From NCBI GenBank assembly GCA_020137815.1, contig CM035352.1, positions 4,349,361 to 4,413,360 of the forward strand: a stretch of 64,000 nucleotides of DNA, written 5' to 3'. The notes below the pieces were generated by a model. The model had not been told where the DNA came from. It saw only the letters and a program-made list of their open reading frames with translations, and did no database searches. Within the stretch, counting starts at the first letter, position 1. Each line of letters starts with the position of its first letter. The DNA is from Hormiphora californensis (lineage: Eukaryota; Ctenophora; Tentaculata; Cydippida; Pleurobrachiidae). The translations under genes and the position numbers were made by a program. Positions 31,801-41,640 of the stretch are shown here, in pieces.

Positions 31801-34800
31801 AAGACAATTCTTTGACTTCTGAATCGAAAAAACCATTCTTTGTGGAATGAATGACAATGTTCATTTCGATATCTGGAACTATGCTAGTCTAGGGCGTCGT
31901 CCTACACTGACTGTACACTACACTGACTGTACACGCGAGGCCGCTTCGCGGCCTCGCGTAGCTGCACCGGGCCTTCGGCCTGGTGCGGAGAGGAGGGTCA
32001 CATATATGAGACAACTAGGGCGGCTGTTTATTTTATGCCCACCATTTATCGATTTTCAGGAATTTAAATTTTTTTCTCGAAAATATGTATGACGAGATGA
32101 CGAGATGTAAATATATGCGTGGCTCAGCAGTAGAACCCGCTATGATATTGTAATATCAAAAAATCTGAAAAAAAGTCTTCAAAATTCGAAAAATAAGAAA
32201 GAAGAAACGTTTTCCCCAAGCATCCTGTTTAATCGGGGTCCTGTATATATTACAGTCGCCTACCTCTTAGCAAGGGCGAATTAGCCAAAATAACCTCAAA
32301 TTAGTGGCAAAATTTGTAACAAGCTTATTCCTTCACTAAGTGACCCTAATGTGTCCCCCAAATCACCAAAAAAGATCCAGCCGATCGGAGTTGCTGAAGA
32401 CCCTTATTTCCGGGTAGGCGTGGCACCTGTATTTTCAGCCTGAGGCCAAAACCATGAGTAACCTTAACATAGGAGTAGAGATAAAATCGAGGGCACTAGC
32501 AATGTATAGCTAGGGGAAATGTATAGCAATGTGAAGCTAGGGGAAATGTATAGCAATGTATAGCTAGGGGAAATGTATAACAATGTATAGCTAGGGGAAA
32601 TGTATAGCAATGTATAGCTAGGGGAAATGTATAGCAATGTATAGCTAGGGGAAATGTATAGCAATGTATAGCTAGGGGAAATGTATAACAATGTATAACT
32701 AGGGGAAATGTATAGCAATATATAACTAGGGGAAATGTATAGCAATGTATAACTAGGGGAAATGTATAGCAATGTATAACTAGGGGAAATGTATAACAAT
32801 GTATAGCTAGGGGAAATGTATAGCAATGTATAGCTAGGGGAAATGTATAGCAATGTATAACTAGGGGAAATGTATAGCAATGTATAACTAGGGGAAATGT
32901 ATAGCAATGTATAGCTAGGGGAAATGTATAGCAATGTATAGCTAGGGGAAATGTATAGCAATGTATAGCTAGGGGAAATGTATAGCAATGTATAGCTAGG
33001 GGAAATGTATAGCAATGTATAGCTAGGGGAAATGTATAGCAATGTATAACTAGGGGAAATGTATAACAATGTATAACTAGGGGAAATGTATAGCAATGTA
33101 TAACTAGGGGAAATGTATAGCAATGTATAGCTAGGGGAAATGTATAGCAATGTATAACTAGGGGAAATGTATAACAATGTATAACTAGGGGAAATGTATA
33201 GCAATGTATAACTAGGGGAAATGTATAGCAATGTATAGCTAGGGGAAATGTATAGCAATATATAACTAGGGGAAATGTATAGCAATGTATAACTAGGGGA
33301 AATGTATAACAATGTATAGCTAGGGGAAATGTATAGCAATATATAACTAGGGGAAATGTATAGCAATGTATAACTAGGGGAAATGTATAGCAATGTATAG
33401 CTAGGGGAAATGTATAGCAATATATAACTAGGGGAAATGTATAGCAATGTATAACTAGGGGAAATGTATAACAATGTATAGCTAGGGGAAATGTATAGCA
33501 ATATATAACTAGGGGAAATGTATAGCAATGTGAAGCTAGGGGAAATGTATAGCAATGTATAGCTAGGGGAAATGTATAGCAATGTATAGCTAGGGGAAAT
33601 GTATAGCAATGTATAACTAGGGGAAATGTATAGCAATGTATAACTAGGGGAAATGTATAGCAATGTATAGCTAGGGGAAATGTATAGCAATGTATAGCTA
33701 GGGGAAATGTATAGCAATGTATAGCTAGGGGAAATGTATAGCAATGTATAGCTAGGGGAAATGTATAGCAATGTATAGCTAGGGGAAATGTATAGCAATG
33801 TATAACTAGGGGAAATGTATAACAATGTATAACTAGGGGAAATGTATAGCAATGTATAACTAGGGGAAATGTATAGCAATGTATAGCTAGGGGAAATGTA
33901 TAGCAATGTATAACTAGGGGAAATGTATAACAATGTATAACTAGGGGAAATGTATAGCAATGTATAACTAGGGGAAATGTATAGCAATGTATAGCTAGGG
34001 GAAATGTATAGCAATATATAACTAGGGGAAATGTATAGCAATGTATAACTAGGGGAAATGTATAACAATGTATAGCTAGGGGAAATGTATAGCAATATAT
34101 AACTAGGGGAAATGTATAGCAATGTGAAGCTAGGGGAAATGTATAGCAATGTATAGCTAGGGGAAATGTATAGCAATGTATAACTAGGGGAAATGTATAG
34201 CAATGTATAGCTAGGGGAAATGTATAGCAATGTATAGCTAGGGGAAATGTATAGCAATGTATAACTAGGGGAAATGTATAACAATGTATAACTAGGGGAA
34301 ATATATAGTGATCAGCGACCTCGTATTAGTGGGGAATTATGTCTCTATCTCATTTGGTTTATAAGATAATTGGATAATTAGGTTTGCACATTTACCGTTT
34401 TTTTGGCTATATGATTATGACTATTACCACTTAGGAATTGGTTTGAGACATTTCAATGGTGCCATTTTGTTCAGAAAGAATTTTTAATATATGTAATAGA
34501 CAATAGTTGTGCAAAAATTTAGTTAATTGTCCTAGTTTGACCGCTAATAACGCCAGAACGGTAAGAGATAGGCCCTAAATTTTTCCACAACTCTTCTCAA
34601 CAAAATGGCACCAACGAAAAGTATCTAAACCATTCCTAAGTGGCTCCTTAGGGTCACTTAGTGAAGGAATTAGCTTGTTACAAATTTTGCCACTAATTTC
34701 GGCTTTTTCTCCCTAATTTTCTGCTTGCTTTTTTAGAAAATACCGCGATGATATGGATGAGACGTCACGTCGGGACGTAGTTTCACTTTTCAGTGGTCTG

Positions 34801-37800
34801 ACAAATCTTAATCATAAATAGTCTTACCCAGCTCTAACGGGGCCAAGCAGTAAGAGGGCTGTGAGCAGTTTGTTTCGAATTCTGTTCTTATTCGTTTTTT
34901 CCTTGAATGCCCAGTCTGTTTCATACAGAAAACGTGCGAATATTTCCATAGGTACCCGTTTAGCTTCGTCTTTTTCCATATTGTCATGGAAGACTTGCTG
35001 AAATGTAAGTTCGTTAGGTTAAATCGAATGTGTTGGGGCAAAGCGTATCAAAATAAGTTGAGGTGAGCGGTTTGAGCATTTAAATACCAATCGAATGTCT
35101 AAATATTTCAGTTTTCAATGTTGTTGGATTGATATATTCCTTACTATTTGGTCCTCCTGCCAACTTTTAGTTGTTCTTGTCTGTCGTTTCAGATTTGCGA
35201 TTGTCACTTCCAAAGTGTGTACTTTTTCATCGCCTACAATGATATTAGGATAACTCGAGCACACTTTGGTCACAATATGGCCACTTTAAGGGGGCAACAT
35301 TCGTACTTACTCATTGGTAGCTTATTTGCACAGTGCTCAAGGAAATTCCTGAAGTAGGATCGATAATCAGATTTTCCCTTAGGTCCGACTTTCCCTTCTC
35401 CATTCGTTGATGGCATCCTGTCAATTGTCATGTCGACAAAAGTGGATAGCCCTGGGATGAATAAAAAACCTTGCCAGCTGAGGAAAGATTGTATAACGTG
35501 TCTTGCTTTTTTATATAGGAAGAGGTACTAGAATAAAATCAAACAATACATACTTACTCCATTTCCTGCAGGTCGTACCCTGCGAACTGCATCACATTGG
35601 GTAAAATTCTCCTTAGTGCTCTTATCTTCTTGGACACAGTGTTGTCCGATGTCAAGTTTGTCTGAAACAAGTAATTTTTCTCTGCTAACATTTGGTATTA
35701 GGGTAAGGACCAAACATTTCGTGGGGGGGAGGGGTATTCCTTTTCCAATAGTTAGTCTAAGAGGTTAGGAATACTTATTTGCTGAAACTATAGCTCACCT
35801 CGCCTAGGGATTCGAGTAGGACTTTAAGGTCTGGCGGAAATTTGCTCAGCGGTAAAGTTGGTAAATACTTTGGTGTTGATATGTCATTGGCAGCCCTGAA
35901 AAAGTGTTGTTAATTCCGATAGCACCGTACACCAAACTTTTTCATTTTAAATCGTCTTTTTTGACTGTTTTTTGGTCATAACTCGTGATTGGATTGTCAG
36001 AACATCTTAAAACCGGTTTCAAGATGATCCAAGCACTCGGGTGTGTACCAATAGTGGTCCTGACTATATAATAACTCGCTATTATAGTACTGTAATAGCG
36101 AGGTCCTGTAATAGTGTAATAGTGAGCTATTACAGGAGTACCCTCGTATCAGTAGGGTAAGCTGGGGTAAAAGTGGCCCATTTTTAACGTTTTAGGTTCT
36201 AAAATATGCAATTTATACAACAGGAAGAAAAAATACATATATACTTTAAAATTTTGACGGTCGCGTTGGATGATAAAATTTTAACATGCTGTCAGTGTCA
36301 AAATCGCGCGCGAGATTGTTACTTTTAGAATGGGGGAGAGAAATTTTAACGGCCGCTGGTGTGTGAGGGTTTAAAATCAAAATTTTAATTTTAATTTCAA
36401 CTTTGGTGTGTGGTGACCCTTACCCCGCCCCGGGTCAATTTGCCCCAGCTTACCCTATATACATTGTCAGTCGTTCCACCGCTAATGAGATTTACCGAAT
36501 CGTGAGCAATACCCCATATCGACTGATATTGTAAATGAATCGCTAATGAGCTACACCGAATCGAACACTGTACAGTGTACAGTGTACACTGTACACCGAC
36601 ACGGAGTCTACTCCGGTCTCCGTATCGGTTCACACACCTGATCTGTCTCTCTGATCAGCTATCTCTGTCTTTCTTGGGAGGAATAGGGAGCAACGGGTAT
36701 TTGTACGGTCGGTTAAACTTGGAAGTGGTTTGAAGAGCAAAGAGAGTCAGTGTCAGGCTCTGATTCTCTCCTCTCTACTCTCTCCTCTAAAGTTCTATCA
36801 GGAGCCACATACACTGAACGGAAAGTCTCTGACTCTTTCAGCCGTGCTGCCTTACCCAGGATCGCCCTAACACTCCCTCTGCTCCTCTAAACCACTTTCA
36901 CTGTACCCGTTCCTCCCTGTTCCTACCAAGATAGCTGAGAGACACAGAAAAAGAGACAGGGACAGATCATGACAGAGACAGACAGAAACAGAGACAGAGG
37001 GGACCGTTTCGGTGTGTGAACCGATACGGAGACCGGAGTAGACTCCGTGTCGGTGTACAGTGTACAATCCGTATCGGTTCATGATTCGGTTACCGGTGTA
37101 GCTCATAATTAGCGATACGTTTACAATATCAATGTCACGGGACTATAACGAGGGTGAGGGCAAGAGTCTCAGCTATTGCATGGTTCCCTTACATTTTATT
37201 CTAAATCTAAAATGACTGAGCAGCATGCTTGTTTATGGACCTTGGCGTGTTTGCTCGTCTCGCGAGTACGCTCGCGACTAGCAAATACGACATGCAGAAT
37301 ACACCCTGATTACAGTACTGTAATAGCGTGTCAAGATTCCTCCGATCTGCCCCGTTAAATTGGGGGCCAGCTATTTTACCTCTCTTTTTCGGTAGCAGGA
37401 CTTGGCGGAGATTGTTGAGTTTCAGAATTCTCGGCCTCATCGTCAGTCTCTGGTCTGAAATATGTTTATATATATTATATAAGTTTATAACAATCAAAGA
37501 ATTGAATATAAAGAAACAGGCCTTCCCTGAATTGGTCCACCTAAAAAAGTTACATGCATTAAGTTGCATAGCAAGGAGTAAGAGCTAAGAATGTTGAATG
37601 AAAATAATTCGGTTCAATTGCCTTAGCGGGTCATCTTTTATGAGCCATTTAATTGAAAAGAATAATACTTTTTGCCGTTAACTATTTTCTTTTTGATTTT
37701 GAAGCCCACTAAAATCGTAGAGAAATTAAGAGAGGATTACCCCTATTAGGACACACGAACTGTAGGGCTGTTCAAAGAAAAAACTGTAATTACTCGAGGT

Positions 37801-40800
37801 ACACACCAGTGTCCTTTCTTATCTCCATATGGTTACAGGTAAATACTGCCGTCTATAAAAAAATATTTATTTGATTGCGTTTACTCACTTTGAAGATAAC
37901 ATACGGTGTATCTCTTTGTCATCGAGTAGCAGCCCTTTCTTTTTACAAAACTCGGACAACAGATAAATCTGTTGTCCCGACGTTATTTTGTTTCTTATCC
38001 CGTGCACTATTTCAAAGTGCCTTCTTGCCTGTTAAAAATCTTGGTGAAACATTTCTCATGTGAACATGGAGGGGTTTGTGGGCAAAGCGGTTTAATTGGA
38101 GTGAGTGGGGTCCTTCTGCTGATTACCTTATTACCCACCTTATCACCCGCTACACATAAACTCGTTTTTGTTGATTATATAATTTTTAGTTAAAAACAAT
38201 TCTTTATAGTCACTCCTAAATTTGTCAAGAAACCCGATATTAACTTAGTACTGTGTTATTTTAAATGACTGAGACTGCTCTATCTCAAATTGTGTAAAAA
38301 CTATGGCATCTTTCGACTTCAAATTTTGGGACACGATAAAACATAATTTCTCATTTATTTTCCAGATTTTCAGAAAGTTTTCGTGTTCCTGAATGAACTT
38401 ATTGCCATAAAACCTCTTCCAACTGTACACAGTCATATCTCTGGAGTCTAATGAGATAGAGAGTTCAGATTTTTAGGAGAGACAGATAAGACGATTTTGA
38501 ATGTTTTGTCTGCTTTACGAGTTGATAACTTTTACCGTCTGTCCACGGAACGGTTTAAAGTGATGTAACACGCTCTAATTAGGCCAAATTTAGGTCATTT
38601 CACCCCTCAAAGATCACATGTCCAGCTGATTCTAGTGGGCTAATGAGGCCTCTTACACGAATTCGTCACGTGTTACTGCAAAGATACCGCTCTCCTTTTT
38701 CACCTTGACCAAGCAGACATGATCATGGTGTCTGGAAGTGGTAACAAGCTGTAGGGGGGGGGGTGACACGTAACACTTTGTAACACTTTGTAACATGTAA
38801 CGTGCACAAAAAGTTTTCTGCACATGTTACATAGTGTTACATAGTGTTACATAGTGTTACAAAGTGTTACATAGTGTTACAAAGTGTTACATAGTGTTAC
38901 AAAGTGTTACAAAGTGTTACATAGTGTTACATAGAATCAGCTGGACATGTGATCTTTGAGGGGTGAAATGACCTAAATTTGGCCTAATTAGAGCGTGTTA
39001 CATCACTATAAACAGTTCCTGTGAACAGACGGTAAAAGTTATCAACTCGTAAAGCAGACAAAACATTCAAAATCGTCTTATCTGTCTCTCCTAAAAATCT
39101 GAACTCTCTATTTCATTAGACTCCTGAGATATGACTGTGTAAAGTTGGAGGAAAATCTGGGAGAATAAATGAGAAATTATGTTTTATCGTGTCCCAAAAT
39201 TTGAACTCGAAAGACGCCATAGTTTTTACACAGTTTAAGATAGAGCAGTCTCAGTCATTTAAAATCACACAGTATATATGACAATGTACAATGATTATCT
39301 ACACTAACATTTTTTTTCGTCCCTGAGGTGCCACACGATGGGCATATCCAATGTCCAGGTCCAGTTGTTCCTTGAAACACTGCCAAGTCCTCCCAAAATT
39401 TTACATACTTTTTTCTTTCATCAACTGGCTGAAAATAGGAGTTATTAAAAAAAGTATATATCAAACACCAAGTAAATTGCACCTCGCACTGGATGCGATG
39501 TTGGGATTTTTATTGGGATGGTTCCAAAATGTCCCGTCACCAGCTCTGATCACAAATTACGATGCATCACCACACCCATAATATTATATCCAATAGTTAT
39601 ATACATACATATCTCTGATATAATGTCTTACCCAGGGGGCCAGCTTGCAACGTTGAAGGTGTCGCAGGTGCTGATTCGAAATTGTCTTGGAACAATATGG
39701 ACAGTCAGCACTATCCCGTTTTCTTTTTCTTGATTTTGTCTGCTATGGGGTAAAGTGTTAGACCGGGTCCAGACGAGTGGTAGGTAGCTACTATGGCAGG
39801 GTGCTATGGCAGGGTGCTATGGCAGATGGGTACTGTCCAGACGAGTGGTAGCTAAGCTACCATAGTAAGCCATCTACCACTCGTTTGGACACCCTCTGAC
39901 ACAAATCAATCATCGGGGGTATCAAATTTCTCATGCCCCATAGAAGTAAAGTTGCAATGGTAGGTTGTTAGAGGCTGTCCACTGGACAGTGTCCAGACGA
40001 GTGACACCCTACTCTTGCACCCTGCCATAGCAGGGTGTAATAGCAGGGTGTAATAGGCCGAGGTGTAACACCCTGCAATGGTAGATATAAGTGTCCAGAC
40101 GAGTGGTAGGTATGGTAGATATCTACTATAGCACCCTGCCATAGTAGCTACCTACCACTCGTCTGGACCCGGCCTAAAAAGAGTTGTGAAGGGGATAACT
40201 GACCGCTGAGAAGGTCGGATCACATACTTTCTCCGGTGAGATGTGCTGACTGTCCATATTGTTACAAGGCAATTTCGAATCAGCACCTTTCTGATTTGCT
40301 ATCTCTGGTATCTCACTATGGGGGGGGGGGGGTATTAGTAAAGAGTGATTAGATAGATATTTGGTAGTAATTAGACACAGCTATACCACCCTCTCGGTAC
40401 TGTCAAGATGACAGTTACTTACCTGCACGTAGTAGGTATCTCTGTCGTAGGCCGAGGTGTAACACCCTGCAATGGTAGATATAAGTGTCCAGACGAGTGG
40501 TAGGTGTGGTAGATATCTACTATAGCACCCTGCCATAGTAGCTACCTACCACTCGTCTGGACCCGGCCTAAAAAGAGTTGTGAAGGGGATAACTGACCGC
40601 TGAGAAGGTCGGATCACATACTTTCTCCGGTGAGATGTGCTGACTGTCCATATTGTTACAAGGCAATTTCGAATCAGCACCTTTCTGATTTGCTATCTCT
40701 GGTATCTCACTATGGGGGGGGGGGGTATTAGTAAAGAGTGATTAGATAGATATTTGGTAGTAATTAGACACAGCTATACCACCCTCTCGGTACTGTCAAG

Positions 40801-41501
40801 ATGACAGTTACTTACCTGCAAGTAGTACTAGTAGGTATCTCTGTCGTAGGCCGAGGTGTAACACCCTGCAATGGTAGATATAAGTGTCCAGACGAGTGGT
40901 AGGTGTGGTAGATATCTACTATAGCACCCTGCCATAGTAGCTACCTACCACTCGTCTGGACCCGGCCTAAAAAGAGTTGTGAAGGGGATAACTGACCGCT
41001 GAGAAGGTCTGATCACATACTTTCTCCGGTGAGATGTGCTGACTGTCCATATTGTTACAAGGCAATTTCGAATCAGCACCTTTCTGATTTGCTATCTCTG
41101 GTATCTCACTATGGGGGGGGGGGGTATTAGTAAAGAGTGATTAGATAGATATTTGGTAGTAATTAGACACAGCTATACCACCCTCTCGGTACTGTCAAGA
41201 TGACAGTTACTTACCTGCACGTAGTAGGTATCTCTGTCGTAGGCCGAGGTGTAACACCCTGCAATGGTAGATATAAGTGTCCAGACGAGTGGTAGGTGTG
41301 GTAGATATCTACTATAGCACCCTGCCATAGTAGCTACCTACCACTCGTCTGGACCCGGCCTAAAAAGAGTTGTGAAGGGGATAACTGACCGCTGAGAAGG
41401 TCGGATCACATACTTTCTCCGGTGAGATGTGCTGACTGTCCATATTGTTACAAGGCAATTTCGAATCAGCACCTTTCTGATTTGCTATCTCTGGTTTTTT
41501 A
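28852..41501 (-). CDS. zinc-finger / tyrosine-recombinase-like protein (partial, multi-exon)
   Basis: Exons on the minus strand with matching phases: (41258-41215, 41108-40997), (40865-40816, 40709-40598), (40466-40423, 40315-40204), 39742-39632, 39428-39309, 38028-37889, 37454-37380, 35895-35799, 35661-35558, 35477-35311, 35233-35145, 34997-34828, 31327-31227, 31059-30911. An extra module exon starts near 41501. Then come exons near 30831-30724, 29532-29433 and 28973-28852. Domain order: tandem 52-residue modules; basic RKRKR and a zinc finger CPYC...HLRHLQRC; a second finger ICPSC...RRHFEIVH spanning a splice site; a disordered acidic S/P linker; a helical core-binding-like region; LLLLGPVRAGEVTSLKKEDV, which matches the first-arginine box of tyrosine recombinases; and ADVAHHSTAVQERSYHIF, which matches the C-terminal H...Y box. 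The stretch with the central HxxR motif is not securely found: the 30.7-30.8 kb exon is open in two frames. It may therefore be inactive, domesticated or decaying. The 5' end is lost in the poor sequence after 41.5 kb. Family assignment (Crypton-like or related) is inference. Confidence 0.65.
29271..29433. mobile_element. 163-bp MITE with 6-bp target duplication, supplying a splice donor
   Basis: Terminal repeats start GGTAGTATGGTAGTTAAGG; the complement ends at 29433. TTCTCT occurs directly on both sides (29265-29270, 29434-29439). A central hairpin contains GGCGATATTTTAGCGCC-like arms. On the minus strand the exon 29532-29433 ends at the first base of this element, and the GT donor (29432-29431) lies inside its terminal repeat. 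Confidence 0.8.
29947..30450. mobile_element. CAGTCG-type MITE, copy C (504 bp)
   Basis: Ends CAGTCGCACCCCGATTTA and the complement of CAGTTGGACCCCGATTTA are flanked by TA (29945-29946, 30451-30452). It is longer than the other copies and may preserve more of the parent element, but no transposase frame is visible. Confidence 0.8.
31631..32243. mobile_element. diverged CAGTCGG MITE with a nested fold-back insertion
   Basis: A left end CAGTCGGACGCCGATTTACC at 31631 and a right end ending near 32243 enclose a second element at 31724-32044. The inner element has 30-bp ends (left TGGTGGGCATAAAATAAACA, right its complement) and an inner inverted pair (31752-31785 with 31868-31894). It also holds two GC-rich hairpins, 31934-31958 and 31964-31986, both with a TTC loop. 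Confidence 0.75.
32497..34309. repeat. 27-bp minisatellite, about 67 copies
   Basis: The unit GTATAGCAATGTATAGCTAG plus GGGAAAT repeats without indels for 1.8 kb, with a few recurring variants (AACTAG, AACAAT, ATATAT, GTGAAG). Variant order repeats at an offset of 756 bp (28 units), and an 81-bp triplet is locally expanded, so there is higher-order structure. As 27 is a multiple of three and the unit lacks stops on the minus strand, a 606-codon frame results; I consider it non-coding. The array is bordered by inverted copies of a ~65-bp segment (32281-32345 and 34645-34705) and lies in an intron of the recombinase-like gene. Confidence 0.9.
36154..36457. mobile_element. MITE with AGGGTAAGCTGGGGTAA ends
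   Basis: Terminal repeats AGGGTAAGCTGGGGTAA and complement. The interior contains a truncated copy of the 27185-27447 family. It sits in an intron of the minus-strand gene. Confidence 0.75.
36519..37137. mobile_element. ~620-bp inverted-repeat element carrying an ORF1-like fragment
   Basis: Arms of about 120 bp (36520-36640 and 37010-37130), which include GTCTACTCCGGTCTCCGTAT and complement. Between them, on the minus strand at about 36870-36709, lies an open frame containing RAILGKAARLKESETFRSVY followed by APDRTLEERVERRE. This resembles the C-terminal region of non-LTR retrotransposon ORF1 proteins. I infer a captured or nested fragment. Confidence 0.6.
38251..39272. mobile_element. 1.0-kb TIR element with TA target duplication and short-repeat core
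   Basis: Arms of about 375-400 bp begin CTGTGTTATTTTAAATGACT and end with the complement. TA flanks both ends (38249-38250, 39273-39274). The centre (about 38765-38935) is a tandem array of a 10-bp unit, GTGTTACATA or GTGTTACAAA. It lies in the intron between the two zinc-finger-encoding exons of the minus-strand gene. Confidence 0.85.
39763..40173. mobile_element. MITE with CCGGGTCCAGACGAGTGG ends
   Basis: Terminal repeats CCGGGTCCAGACGAGTGG and complement. The interior is made of sub-repeats of GGTAGCTACTATGGCAGGGT and mirrors. Shortened relatives sit in every unit of the neighbouring 394-bp tandem array, so it was present before or during the amplification. Confidence 0.75.
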
Positions 41502-41640
41502 TAGGGGTGGGGGGGGGATTGTAAAGGGAGGGATTAGATAGATATTTGGATAATAACCCATTTTATCCCCCTTGGTATGGAAAAGTTTACATTAAAATTT
41601 ACTGACGGGGAAGAGGATTCGTTTTTACCGGGTTAAACAC
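40055..41640. repeat. tandem array of a ~394-bp exon-containing unit
   Basis: Copies start at about 40055 (partial), 40449, 40848 and 41241, then a badly degraded copy near 41632. Each unit contains, on the minus strand, a 44-bp exon (50 bp in one copy) and a 112-bp exon. Together these add 52 codons (54 in the longer copy), so duplication keeps the reading frame. The acceptor of the 112-bp exon follows a run of C (G on the plus strand). The intron holds a shortened copy of the MITE at 39763. Confidence 0.85.

Noticed and set aside
32464-34284. 606-codon minus-strand open frame
   Set aside because: It is a translation of the 27-bp minisatellite; the length follows from unit size divisible by three, with no start context, domain or splice link.
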